Shown: positions 12,307-22,640, counted from the stretch's first letter. The stretch is 64,000 bases of DNA from Phocoena phocoena (GCF_963924675.1 NC_089221.1:140658263-140722262), one strand, 5' to 3'. Notes: a model not told the origin generated them from the letters alone. A program made the numbers and translations.

Positions 12307-12692
12307 TGTCAATCTAAAAATATTAAGAGGCAATAATCAAGCGAAAGCATTTATTTGGGGTTAGAGAATTGCAATTCAGAGTACACAGATTTGGGAACAA
12401 AAGTCAGGGCTTTTAAAGACAAAAACGGGACTGTTTACGTACTTGGCTTACAAAGAATTTTGATTGGTGTTGGTGGCAGAAAGCTAGTCTTGGCTAAACA
12501 TGATTGGTTGCTAAGGCTATCACTAAGCAGAATTCTGTACCTGGAGCAAGTTGCAGGTATTCTTGCGGAGTTCTTGGAATATTTGGAATATTTGTGGTTT
12601 AGCCCAGTTCAAAAGTTCATGTTTCACCCTGTGAGGACGTGAAAGCCCCACTTCTAAATGGCCTCCTAGCTCTATTTTAAAACCCCTTGACA
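12307..12692 (-). mobile_element. ERV long terminal repeat, type A
   Basis: A 386-bp unit bounded by the inverted ends tgtcaa and ttgaca. On the minus strand it shows a CCAAT-like stretch, a TATA-like TTTAAAAG, then the polyadenylation signal in CCAAATAAATGC, followed by a short U5 ending in TTGACA. It sits just past the env remnant and is in the right place and orientation to be the 3' LTR of the provirus. It bears no close resemblance to the LTR at 17974-18435. The purine tract expected next to a 3' LTR is degenerate. Confidence 0.65.
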
Positions 12693-13270
12693 TAAGTGAC
12701 TTAATTTTATTTCATCTTTCACGTCTAGCTTTTTTGATCTGGATCTTTCTCTGAAGGCATTGCTGATCAAGCATAGATTAGCTTAGTCCTGTGTTGCTGG
12801 GATGAACATGTTCCTGAAAGTCATGTCCTACGTGGGGGTAATTTTTAAATCTCTAATGGTTATTTCAAGGAGTCAGTGTCCTAAGGGTTAGGCCACATTT
12901 GAGCAAAAAGAAAGCAGTCAGGAAGTGGTTGTTAGGTAGTTTCCTTGCCTGGGAACTTCATTAAGCCACCAGGAAGTTTAGATGAATACGCCTTATTTAT
13001 CATTTCAACCTGTTGAGTGACTGTAATCTTGGTGGTTGTAGAGGTTTTGGAGAAGAACTGAGTAGTAGTATAAGAAGCTTAAACACAGGTACATATAGAA
13101 AAAATTCCCCAAATTATCACCGATCCTATTTTAGATCCTGATCTTAACCAATTGCCTTTACCTGAAGGAAGCCAGCTAAAAACATCAACAGGGAACCAGA
13201 GGGTGCCATTAAAAGACATGGGAATGGAGAGATCTTGTGGTATTTTTCTAATTTTCTCAAGTTCTAATTC
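12693..13270 (-). pseudogene. ERV env 3' end and downstream noncoding region
   Basis: This stretch lies between the recognisable env TM remnant and the type A LTR, so by position it held the membrane-proximal and cytoplasmic parts of env and the 3' untranslated region. I cannot align it to a protein by eye and it carries no long open frame. The boundary with host DNA is set by the LTR. Confidence 0.4.
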
Positions 13271-13274
13271 AATT

Positions 13275-13480
13275 TCACCAGAAGTATTGATCCAGGTGCA
13301 GCAGGAGGTATTGGTTATGGCATAGATGTTGTCTTATTCTGCAAGCAGATAATAGAGTGTTATTCCTTGCTAGGGAACCCAAGGATTGTTGCTGCTGAGC
13401 CAAGGCTCCAGCAGTGGGGTTTGCTAATTCAGCTACAGTTAGGGGTAAATTTCTTATCAATAGGTCATTATGGATCACAC
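13275..13480 (-). pseudogene. ERV env transmembrane-subunit remnant
   Basis: A 67-codon frame holds a heptad-like Ala/Leu-rich stretch ending in AQQQQSLGSLA, the part of a gammaretrovirus-type TM ectodomain just before the immunosuppressive-like segment. The conserved cysteine cluster after it is still encoded, but in a neighbouring frame, so a frameshift lies at about 13380-13340. Intact TM drives membrane fusion during virus entry. This fragment has no signal peptide, no complete SU and no anchor in frame, so it is dead. It is on the same strand as pol, 80 bp downstream of the integrase-env junction fragment. Confidence 0.7.
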
Positions 13481-13560
13481 CAATCCAAGGAACAAATTAT
13501 TTGGCACCGGTAATCGATGCAGAGTAGATGGGGTTTGAAAAGAGGGTTGTCACGTTTTAT

Positions 13561-14011
13561 TTACTTGGGTTTTTTCTTTAACACTTGAAATGGAATACTG
13601 TGGTAGCCCAAAAGACATTGACCAGCCATGCGCCAACTGTCTAGACATTCATAAGCCCATGGTTCTCCTCTGTAATCACATACAAAGGTGTAACCAGAAG
13701 GGGTACATAGTACATCACCAAGAGTATAGTTATTTATGATTTCTTTGATAGATATGGATTTAGGAATATGTTCCAGCCAAGAAGGGCGGCTGGATAATAT
13801 CCATTTGCTGTACTTTAGAAGGTCCTTTAGGTAAGTCAGAATGTCCAGGAGCTGTGTGGATAGTCTTCCCTGGATTGTATTTAAGACATACAGTACAAAC
13901 CAATCGTGCCTCTTGAGCAGCCCTAGAAATATATCCCCGTGTATTGTTTTGTGAAACAAGTTTATCAACTGCCCAGTGGGTCATCTGATGAGCCATTTCC
14001 ATGAGGGTCAT
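13561..14011 (-). pseudogene. ERV integrase N-terminus joined to env SU remnant
   Basis: From 14011 down to about 13800 the reading is the zinc-binding N-terminal part of a retroviral integrase: a His-containing start (AHQMTHWAVDKL) and the Cys pair in CTVCLKYN, then the start of the core (QQMDIIQ). From about 13770 the sequence changes to a C-terminal SU-like stretch with the Cys-rich words VLCTPSGYTFVC and GQCLLGYHSIPF. The catalytic core of integrase and most of SU are absent. This implies a deletion of some 1.5-2 kb (estimated from usual gammaretroviral gene lengths) that joined pol to env. Two overlapping frames cover the junction. It cannot make a working integrase or envelope. Confidence 0.7.
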
Positions 14012-15140
14012 TTTATGGACTCTGGCAAGGCAGATTTCTTATTTGGGCCAGACCATAAATTGTTCAGTGGATTGAAACTGTAACCGTTGTCAGCCCAATA
14101 AAGATTTTCCTTGTGAGGTGCCATAGATTGGTCATCCTTAATAATGAATTTTAGATCTTCCGTCAGGAGGTAATTAATGTTGGCTATAAGAGCCTTGGTT
14201 TTGATAGATTTCAAGGCAGGCTTCGCTGGTTAATCAGCCAAATTGTTGCCTTCACCTTCTTCTGAGTCTAATTTTGAATGTCCAGGAACTTTGACAGTGG
14301 TCAAGGCAGATGGAAGTTAGATTGAATCTAATAATTCATTAATGAAGGATCCATTCTTAATTTGAGATTTTCCAGAGGTTAGAAATTTTCCCGGTTTCCA
14401 GAACATACTAAAATCATGAAGGACCCCAAAGGCATAATAATTGTCTGTATAAATGTTTGCAGTTTTACCTTTTGCTGAAGTCCAAGCTCTAGTCAAAGCC
14501 TATAGTTGAGCTTGTTGAGCTCAAGTGGCTGTCAGCAGCAGAGATGCTTTAGCCACCTCAAAAGGAGTTATAATAACATACCCAGTGCAATATTTTCCTT
14601 CATCATTTCTTAAATAGGAACCATCGGTAAACCATGGAAGTTTGGCATTCATAATAGAAGTTTCCTGCAAGTAATCTTTCAATGTCAGTAGTTGGTCAAA
14701 GTTAAACAGTCATGAGGTGTCTTGTCAGAAGGCGGAGGAAGGAGAGGTGGAGGGTTAAAACTGCTACAGCTGGAGTGTAATGTGGGAGAAGTTAGCAAAA
14801 GGATTTCATGAGAGATAGGTGAGTTGGCTTGTAGAAAGATGTTGAATGTGATGGGAATTTTAATGAAGCTTGGACTGCATGAACAACATAAATGGTGAGG
14901 AGAAGCCCATCTCTTCTGTTGATTTGGCAAGGGCTGCTGTGGCTGAACTGGCTCTCATGCAAGGAGGAAGTTCTTTGACTACTGGGTCTAGTTGTTGGCT
15001 GTAATAGACACAGAGTCAGTGCTGATCTCGATATTTCTAGGTAAGGACCCCAAGGCGTTTCCTTCCTTTTCACATATGAAAAGGAAGAACGGAAGTTGAT
15101 AATTACGGTGTCTGAATAATGTAGATAGGCTGAACCTTTC
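14012..15140 (-). pseudogene. ERV pol RNase H and connection region
   Basis: RNase H removes RNA from the RNA/DNA hybrid during reverse transcription. On the minus strand the motif YTDNYYAFG is readable at about 14460-14430 and contains one of the conserved acidic residues. Downstream words such as PGHSKLDSEEGEG (about 14290-14250) fit the end of the domain. Many stops and frameshifts break the reading, so only short frames survive (14008-14214, 14685-14930, 14792-15073, 14988-15179). It continues from reverse transcriptase above and leads into integrase below. Confidence 0.65.
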
Positions 15141-15142
15141 TT

Positions 15143-16020
15143 TTAATTGGCAGGAGGTGCATGAACATTCTTTTCCCATTCTATAGGGTTAGATTTATCA
15201 GAGTTTAGCAAGGCGTAGAGGGGTTGAACTACTAAGGAAAAATTAGGTATCCAATTTCTATGATATCCTACCAGCCCTAAAAATCCTCTCAGTTGTCTTT
15301 TAGTTTGTGGTTGTGGGAAGTTTAAAATGCTTTGGAATCTCTCAGGGTCCAGAAGGAATCCCTGATCTGAAATTAAATGTCCCACATATTTAACTTGAGT
15401 TCGGACAAATTGAAGTGTCTCCATGGAGACGTTATGGCCTTTGGCTGCTAGTAGCTCGAAGAGGTGAATACTGTCCCATTCACATGCTTCCTTGCTTGGA
15501 AGGAGAGCAGAGGAGGAGCTCATCAACATACTGCCAAGGGTTGATTCATATGGGAAAGTAACATCTGCCAAGTCTGACTTTTAAAGTCTGTGAAAAGTAG
15601 GATGGACTCTGTATAGCTTTGTGACTTGACAGTCCAAGTAAAGTGTTGTCCTTTCCAAGTAAAGGAAAACAAAAATTGACTTTCAGGATCTACAGGAAGA
15701 CTGAAGAAGGTACTGCAAAGATCAATTACAGTAAAGAATTTGCTTTCCATACGAAAGGAAGTTAGGAGAGTGTGGGGGTTAGGGCCAACTGGATATTGAG
15801 AAATGACCATGTTATTAATGGCTCTGAAGTCCTGGGTAAATCTCCATTCTCATCCAAGGTTTTTTTGTTTTGTGTTTTTTTTTAAACAAGGAAGATGGAT
15901 GTGTTACAAGGGCTAGTGCAAGGGATTATAAGACCTTGGGCCTTATATTCTTTTATAATTAGTTTAATTCCTGCAAGGGTCAGATGGTCAAAAGCATCTG
16001 ATGTTGGGGAGAAGTTTACT
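15143..16020 (-). pseudogene. ERV pol reverse transcriptase
   Basis: Fingers and palm are readable in 15810-15523 (PVGPNPHTLLT, FTVIDLCSTFFSLPV, the latter holding the first catalytic Asp). The thumb lies in 15571-15143 (VKYVGHLISDQGFLLDP, RQLRGFLGLVGYHRNWIP). This is the usual order of a class I, gammaretrovirus-like enzyme. The catalytic box, normally YVDD, reads YVDE at about 15530-15515 and sits in a different frame from the thumb. At least one frameshift separates it from the fingers. The enzyme copied viral RNA into DNA and is inactive here. Confidence 0.85.
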
Positions 16021-16903
16021 TGGATTTATTTGAATTATTATCAGGAGTGCTGAGTGAACTCACCAGATATCTGTGGTGGATTTTTGACCAAAGCTTTTCA
16101 GGAACTTGCTCTAAGAGGGTTAAGCTCTCATTATTTTCCTTAGTTGGTTTAAGGTTCAAAACTGTTAAGTACATTGAAAGGTCTTCGGTAGTGCCAGGTG
16201 AAATGGAGCCTAAGTTGAGTTCCAGAATTATTTCTCCCTTTTGAGAAAAAAAAAGATGGCATCATGGTATTTTTCTAAAAAGTCTCATCCTAGTTAGTTG
16301 ACAGGAATAAAATTGATCAATAGGAAGGAATGGTTGTCCTGAAGATAGATACTTCCACTATTTGAATGTTTTCAGTACTCTGAGGAAGGGGTTGTTTGAG
16401 TTTGGTGAGGTTGAGCATGGAAAGTGTGGCTCTATATTGATTAAGACAGTAATGACCTTTTTTCTGATCATAAGGGAAGTTTTACCCAGCTGAGTAAGGG
16501 AAAGATCAGAAAAACTCCTTAATTGTCTTTGAAGGAGCTTTAATCCATGGAGGAGCTAAAGGCTTAACATTGGAGGATTGTTTAAAAGTGTTTTAGGTTA
16601 AGACAATCCTTTTTCCAATGACCAATTTTTTTGTAAATAATGGCAAACGTTTTTAGAGTTTGGAGGCTTTGATTTAGTTTGCCAAGGAGTTTGGGAGGAG
16701 GCTGATGGCTGTTGAAGCTGGAAATTCATGATTTTAGTGGCCTTTCATTTATTTGATTTTTGTATGGTTTGCACCAATTGTTTGGCCAGTTTAACCAAAT
16801 CAGGAGTTGCCATAGTTTCCCAATTAAGTTGAGCTCACTTTACTAGAAGTGCAAGATCTTCATCTAGGCCATTTATGAACATAGAGTTAAAAGACCTCTA
16901 GTA
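16021..16903 (-). pseudogene. ERV gag-pol junction: nucleocapsid and protease region
   Basis: By position between capsid and reverse transcriptase this should encode nucleocapsid and protease. On the minus strand, degraded capsid C-terminal sequence is readable near 16880-16780, and a degenerate nucleocapsid-like zinc-finger stretch is readable near 16640-16600. The protease active site is not convincingly visible. No long frame remains. A plus-strand frame of 74 codons at 16020-16244 is chance. Confidence 0.5.
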
Positions 16904-17130
16904 TAGGGGTCTCCAACCCCCGGGCTGCGGACTGCGAGTCCATGGCCTGTTAGGAACTGGGCCGCACAGCAGGAGGTGGGCAGCGGGTGACCGAGCGAAG
17001 CTTCGTCTGCCACTCCCCATCGCTCCCATTACCGCCTGAACCATCTTCCCTCCCCGCCACCCCCCATGGAAAAATTGTCTTCCACAAAACCGTTCCTGGT
17101 GCCAAAAGGGTGGGGACCACTGCTCTAGTA
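16896..17130 (+). mobile_element. hAT-Charlie (MER1-like) DNA transposon inside gag
   Basis: A 219-bp nonautonomous element from 16904 to 17122. It begins taggggtctccaac and ends gtggggaccactg, imperfect terminal inverted repeats of the MER1 type. Inside are the family words ggcctgttaggaactgggccgcaca and aaaattgtcttccac. An 8-bp direct repeat, ctctagta, lies at 16896-16903 and 17123-17130, the length made by hAT transposases. No transposase is encoded. The orientation shown is that of the consensus as I know it. It interrupts the ERV gag sequence, so the ERV is older. Confidence 0.9.
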
Positions 17131-17973
17131 GATTCTGTGTCTAAAGGGCATCCAAAGTTTCCCTTAAAAGCAATTTCAAGTCTGTTAAAAATGGTCATGC
17201 ACTGGTTCACCAGTCCTTTGAGTGCATTCTTGGATTTTATTCCCATCCACAGGTTTTGGGAGGGACAGAGGGATGGCTTCATGTAAGGCTTTTGCTCTTC
17301 TTGGTTGTTTAGATTTATCATTTGACATGGTTTATTGAAGATTTCCATCCGATGGTGGCCTGACCTTATCCCATGAGCATGTAAATTAGTTGACAGAAAT
17401 AGGAAAACCCAGGTTCATAGGTTTAAATGACAATGTTAAATTCCTCTGCCAGAGAGTGAGTAATCTTGGGAAATTCCTTGGCTATAATTTGTAATTCTGC
17501 CTTAGTCCAAGGTGTATAAGCTATATTTAAAGGGGTGCCTTTTATTATTCAATATTAGGTCTTAATTCAAAGGGATGAATTTAAACCAGTTGAGTGGAAA
17601 AGGTTGGGGCTGGAGGATTGAGGGGGCCTTCAGGGTCTTGAGGATACAAAGGAAATTCAGCAGAAGAAGGGTAAAGAGAAGGAAGAGAGGTGGAGGGTAG
17701 AGTACAGCCTTGAATAGCAGAAGGAGGTGACAGAGAAGTGTTATGAGTCTTATGTAACTGAGAAATCTTTTCAGAGAGTTTAGAATTTATGTATTGGAGG
17801 GAAGTGATTTTGGATTCATAGACTCATGTAGAGGCTTCTAAATACCAAATTAAAGCAAGCATTCCATTCAGTTTGTTTAGTTCTACGATTTTTAAGTTTA
17901 TTGTGCAGGAAAACAAGTTTGGGGACTTCAAAAAAACTCCATTATGGCCATTGTAATTATAAGTCATCCTTGG
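17131..17973 (-). pseudogene. ERV gag capsid and matrix remnant
   Basis: Gag forms the inner shell of the virus particle. On the minus strand, capsid words are readable in order at about 17520-17400 (TKAELQIIAKEFPK, SLAEEFNIVI, YEPGF), and a piece of the capsid C-terminal domain at about 17200-17140. The Pro-rich stretch at about 17700-17600 fits the linker between matrix and capsid. Several in-frame stops and the hAT insertion break it. The gag-like sequence runs right up to the LTR-like unit at 17974, with no leader or primer-binding site between. Confidence 0.7.
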
Positions 17974-18435
17974 TGTTATCGGTTCATTGAGATATAAGTG
18001 CTCTTATCTAGCACTTGGAAATGAAGTGTCCCAGGAGACACACGTGCTGACAAAGCAAGAGACTTTATTGGGAAGGAGCACCTGGGCGGAGAGCAGCTGG
18101 GTAAGGGAACCCAGGAGGACTGCTCTGCCACATGGCTCGTGGTCTTCGGTTTTATTGTAATGGAGTTATTTTCTGAGTTGCCTCTGGCCAATCATTCTGA
18201 CTCAGGATCCTTCCTGGTGGTGCGCACATCACTCAGCCAAGATGGATTCCAGCGAGAAGGATTCTAGGAGGTTGGTAGGACTTAGGGACTGGTGTCTCCT
18301 CTCTCCTTTTGACCTTTCCCGAATTATTCTGGTTGGTGGTAGCTTGTTTGACCTCCGGCTGTAAGATAACTCATGCAAGTGCTTACTATTGTGCCTGGCC
18401 AGGGTGGGTGGTTTCGGTCAGTGGTTCCCTTAACA
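17974..18435 (-). mobile_element. ERV long terminal repeat, type B
   Basis: A 462-bp unit with inverted ends tgtta and taaca. On the minus strand it has a TATA-like CAATAAAACC, then a clear polyadenylation signal in CCCAATAAAGTCTCTTGC, then a U5 with GTCAGCACGTGTGTCTCC, a pattern typical of class I ERV LTRs of cetartiodactyls and other laurasiatherians. It is in the position of a 5' LTR for the gag and pol remnants but differs from the 3' LTR at 12307. It may therefore be a solo LTR or the result of recombination. Confidence 0.75.
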
Positions 18436-18469
18436 TTATGATTAGGGTAAATACAATATTCTGGGGAGT

Positions 18470-19060
18470 CTCCCTGGTGGGATACCAACTCTCTTCCTGT
18501 CTGCCTGTGCGAAGGGTCAGAGAGGGTTTCATGGAGGAGACCATGGCATTCAAAGTTGAATCCAAAAGGATGAACCAGATATAAGAATACGGAATAATCC
18601 AGAAATAAGAAAATGGATGACGGTGAGGTTGTTCTGGGCAGAGAGAAGAGAGTGTGTCAAAGATCAGACAGGAGACCTCAGCATTCAGTTTGGCCTTGAA
18701 TTTGCAAAGGAAAGGTTTTCAGGAGATAAGACTGAAGAGGTAGGCAGAGTACAAAGGACTCTCATATCATTTAAAGTTATTTTGATTTTATTCTGAAACC
18801 TATTCAGCATTATCGAGGTGGTTTGCATTAAAAAAACCCTAATTCATGTTAAGTATGGAGAGGGGCAAGCCTGGAGGCTGTCAGGCTGCAGAAATGTCGT
18901 CAAGGCTAGAGATGGTGGTGCCCTGACTCATAGGAGTGGCAGTGGTGATGGAAAGAATGTGTTGGAGAGAGGTGGAGAAGGGGGAAAAAATTGGTTTTGG
19001 TGTTTGATTGGATGTGGATATGAAGGGAAGGGAGGAGTGGAGATCTGATTGAATTTTCTA
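18470..19060 (+). repeat. Ancient interspersed repeat, family unresolved
   Basis: The stretch carries the ordered words ggtttcatggaggag, gaggtaggcagagtacaaaggac, ttgattttattctgaaacct, tcaaggctagagatggtggtg and gattggatgtggatatgaaggg. This matches the outline of a long mammal-wide repeat also seen at 7302-7780. It is diverged and noncoding. Confidence 0.4.
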
Positions 19061-19282
19061 CCCTATAAACTTTGGTAGCCTTTGAATGCATCAGCTGTCT
19101 GATAACTAAAAATATTTATCTCATATATTTGTTTATTTTCCCTTCTTGTTTATCTCTTTTCTAAGCATAAGACTCATAAGGGGGAGGGATGAGTTTTTAC
19201 TTTATATAGTACCACAGAAAAAGCACATAGAGGACGCTAAAAAGAAAGTTAATTTTTTTTTCTGAACAAAGAATCACACTGG

Positions 19283-19613
19283 CTTTTTCCTTCCTTTCTT
19301 TCTCCCTTTCTTCCTCCCTCCCTCCCTCTCTCTCACTCTTTCTTTCCTTCTCTTTTTTCTTTCCCTCCCTCCCTTTATTTTTTTCCCTTTCTTTCTCCCT
19401 TTTCTCCCTTCCTTCCTTCCTTCCTTCCTTTCTCTTTTTTTCTTCCTTCCTTCCTTCCTTCCTCCCTCCCTCCCTTCTCTCTCTCTTTCCTTCCTTCCTT
19501 CCTCCCTCCCTCCCTCCCTCCCTTCTCTCTCTCTTTCCTTCCTTCCTTCCTTCTTTCTTTCCCTCCCCCCATCCCCCCCATTCTTTCTTCTTTTATTCTT
19601 TCATTCTTTTTTT
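19283..19613. repeat. Long pyrimidine tract, CCTT/CCCT simple repeat
   Basis: About 330 bases are almost wholly C and T on the plus strand, built from tcct, ccttt and ccctc units, with only a few A interruptions. An open frame of Glu, Arg, Gly and Lys runs through it on the minus strand and is an artefact. Such polypurine-polypyrimidine mirror-like sequence can form triplex (H-DNA) and is length-unstable. Confidence 0.95.
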
Positions 19614-19619
19614 CAAGAA

Positions 19620-20088
19620 GCAATAATTGCTATTTGCCACACTGGGGTATTTCTCTCTACTTAAATACAAACTAATAGCATTTAACTAGATTCTTGAACT
19701 TCTCTATTACTTTATCCGGATGTTTAAAAAGTATTTTTGGTTATTCAGTTTTCTTTTACAGTTGCCCTCTGTGGTCAGCTAAGTGCTTTTTACCTTCTCT
19801 CGCTAGTCATTGCTATCATCTCTGGCAAAGTTATCACTGATATTCTCACTTTACAGGTCAATTCTGTCCTGTGGGAGCAAACTGAATGTAGAGTGTCAGG
19901 TCTGGCTCTTCTAAAATATAAATGAGGAAAGGGAGGAATGCCACTGGTATATCAAAACACCCCAGCTATAGCTCCACTGAGCTTTGCATGCTCCTCATTA
20001 ATCAAAAACAGGGAGTCATGGGACACAATTGCTGGATTCTCCAAAAGTATGGGCCTTGTTCAGAAAGTCTAGCTAAGCAGAGATCCTG
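19620..20088. other. Unique noncoding sequence
   Basis: No gene or named repeat is recognisable between the pyrimidine tract and the tandem duplication. Confidence 0.5.
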
Positions 20089-20190
20089 AGGTGTCAGCAG
20101 AAGTGGGAGAGGAAGACCTGTCATTCGTTTGCTACTTGCAGGTGTCGGCAGAAGTGGGAGAGGAAAACCTGTCATTTGTTTGCTACTTGC
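20089..20190. repeat. 51-bp tandem duplication
   Basis: Two head-to-tail copies of a 51-bp unit at 20089-20139 and 20140-20190 differ at only three positions (A/G, G/A and C/T). The junction has no spacer. This is a fairly young local duplication beside a MIR fragment, with no coding content. Confidence 0.93.
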
Positions 20191-20345
20191 TATGTACTAA
20201 TCACTGTGCCAGCAACCGGTGGATTAGATATCTATTCCCACTTGACAGATGAGCAGACTGATGCTTAGAAATTTAACCAAAGCCACACAAATAGCAAAAC
20301 AAACAGCTGGCCTCAGCAAAGCCCTTGGTCTGTCCATTGCTACTT
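20191..20345 (-). mobile_element. MIR SINE fragment
   Basis: The order tatgtactaatcactgtgccag, cttgacagatgagcagactga and gaaatttaaccaaagccacacaaatag follows the complement of MIR (3' end to core). Diverged and truncated. Confidence 0.65.
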
Positions 20346-20929
20346 GCTTCCTGTATTCTTTGCAGCTGGCTGGGGTAAAAACATGTTGCAGATATTTATA
20401 GCACTGAGAGTGCATGAGCAATACTGGGATGAGGAGAAGGACCCAGGAGAAGGTTGAATTGTCCCTTATTCTGCCATGGACATTTGGAGACCTTGGTTGT
20501 GGTTCTATCTTTGTTTCTTTCCAGGTTTCTAATGTTGAGCAATTCATTTAACTAACTTGGACTTTACTCAGGGCTGCTGGGTCTCGATCTGCAGTTGGTG
20601 CACTGCACGCAAGCACTAGGCTGAGAGGGTGATTGTGATGATCAGCCCTGAAATGAGGCTGCATTTATCCAGAGGTTCATATAGGCTAGCAGGGGCCCTG
20701 ACTTTAGTTTTCTTATTTTCAGACTAGGTAAAATCCTCATCGAGGAAGATTATTATCTTTCAGGTAAGTAGAACAAGCACTTGTGTTCTGTTCAACATTT
20801 TGCAGGAAATCTTACCATTTTCTTGAACCAATGTTCTCTGTGAGGAAATATCTCCCAAGATATTACAACGGCAGGAATGAGGAATATATCTTTGAATTTT
20901 ATAAAATGAAGATTGGATTCCTACCATTA

Positions 20930-21110
20930 GGAAGCTCTACCACTTCCTAATTTTAGGACTTTGGGCAAGTTACCTGTAAACTTTAAGTTCTTTGTCTGTT
21001 AAATGGGGGTCTTGATAATACCTATTGCACAGGCTTGTGAAATTAAAATAAGTTAATAGATGTAAAATTTTGGGGGCAGCACCTGGCAGAAATCACATTT
21101 ATTGAGTACT
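20930..21110 (+). mobile_element. MIR SINE fragment
   Basis: The words ctaccacttcctaa, ctttgggcaagttacc, tttgtctgttaaatggggg, aatacctattgcacaggcttgtga and gcagcacctggcag follow the MIR consensus from box B onward. Diverged. Confidence 0.75.
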
Positions 21111-21954
21111 TACTGCTGTGATGGTTACTTATCATTTTGTGTCTTCCTCCTAAAAGGAGCTTTCCTTACAAACAGTAAATAAGTTGTCAATTTTGACTTT
21201 TTTCCCATTGGGTATGGTATCTGATTTCTTTGCAATACTTTTTTTCTGTTAGCAGGACTTTTTTTTAATCAGTCAGCTCAAATTGACTTAAGCCAAAAAA
21301 AAGAAAGAAAGAAAAAAAAAGGGTTGGTGTTATATACAGCTGGAGTCAGAGGTTCATATGATGTTGGAGGATGGAGGCCTTTCTGCCGGGTACCTGTTTT
21401 CCTGTCTTAACTTCATGATTAAGCAGGATTTTTCTACTCTCTAGGCCCATAGCTCCTGGCTTTATACCCTCTTTGTAATCTTCAGATTCAGCAGAAATCG
21501 TGTTTTTCTTTTCCCAAGCAATCTAACAAACATCCCTGAACTGTGAATCTTGACTTTCTTGGAACATGTGTTTGTTTCTGAATTGGTAGGAGTACTCTGG
21601 TTGATCAGGTCGGGTGCACCTGCCTATCCCAGGAGCTGAGGAAGAAGATGGGGTCAAACAACATTCAAAAACTGGGGAGAGGTGTTTCCTTAACAGAAAA
21701 GCAGGGTGCTATTGCAAGAAGAAGAGAGAGAGGGTATTGGGAAGGCAAAAAAATGAAAAATGACAAATGTTCACCACATTCCCTCTGCCCTTTTATTTTA
21801 CTACTGGCTTTCGAAATCTATAAAAAAAAATGGACCATCTTACAATAATATTCCTTTAAACTATCTGGAAAAGTGATTTACATTGTAGCTTGGACAGTGT
21901 GGAGAAAACAAAATAAGGGAGAAAACAGTGGTTTGGGATTTTTCTAATTGTCCG
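21111..21954. other. Unique noncoding sequence
   Basis: Nothing identifiable apart from A-rich low-complexity sequence at about 21291-21321 and a GA-rich patch near 21718-21735. Confidence 0.5.
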
Positions 21955-22060
21955 TCTGCCTCGCATGAGTTGTGTGACCATTGATATACACTTGTCTTTC
22001 AGTTGAGGCTGGGATCAATTTATTAGGTGAACTTCCAGCTCTAATTCTATGATATTCATG
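21955..22060 (+). mobile_element. MIR-like SINE fragment
   Basis: The words gagttgtgtgaccattg, ttgtctttcagttgagg and acttccagctctaattctatgat resemble the MIR/MIR3 core and its alternative 3' end. Short and diverged. Confidence 0.45.
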
Positions 22061-22414
22061 AAATAATGCCCATTACTGGCAATCGCTATTAACTTTATCT
22101 CTTTTTTCCATCTGACAGTGGAGAATGATGTATGTATACCTTGACAGACTTTCAAATACCGTGAAATCTTTGATCTGTTGGCTTTTAAAAATCAGAAAGA
22201 ACCCTGATATAAGACACCAGCTTTTCTCCAGATTTGCCTAGACTAAAAACCCCCCATACCCTTAATAGAAAATGTCATATGAGGAGAAAGTCAGGTTTTA
22301 TCTTTTCCTCCCATCTTCCCTCTCTGTCCCCCTTTGCCTCTGTGCAAAGGAACGAGAGAGAGGAGCTAATATTTGACTTGGATAGAGTAACTCCCAGGGT
22401 GCCCTTGGAATTTA

Positions 22415-22640
22415 TGTACTAAAGATGGCAGAGTCACTTAACCTGGTTTCCTAAATGACTATATGGGGCAGGGCCTCACTTGCCTATCCCAGCATCCTCC
22501 ATTTCCACTAACCCCAACAGATTTGGACCTACTGTGGACTGTTACGTGAGCATGAAATAATCTTTTGTTGTATTGAGAGCCACTAGGTATTTGGTTGAAT
22601 TTCTTACTGCAACCTAATCAGCCTAACTCAAAGTACCGTG
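22415..22640 (+). mobile_element. MLT1-type LTR fragment (ERVL-MaLR)
   Basis: The words aaagatggcagagtcac, tgactatatggggcaggg, tgtggactgttacgtgag, catgaaataatcttttgttgtattgagagccac and ttactgcaacctaatcagccta follow the 3' half of an MLT1-type LTR in sense orientation. It is an old, noncoding relic. Confidence 0.6.

Noticed and set aside
19375..19623. 82-codon Glu/Arg/Gly/Lys frame
   Set aside because: It is a translation of the purine strand of a simple repeat.
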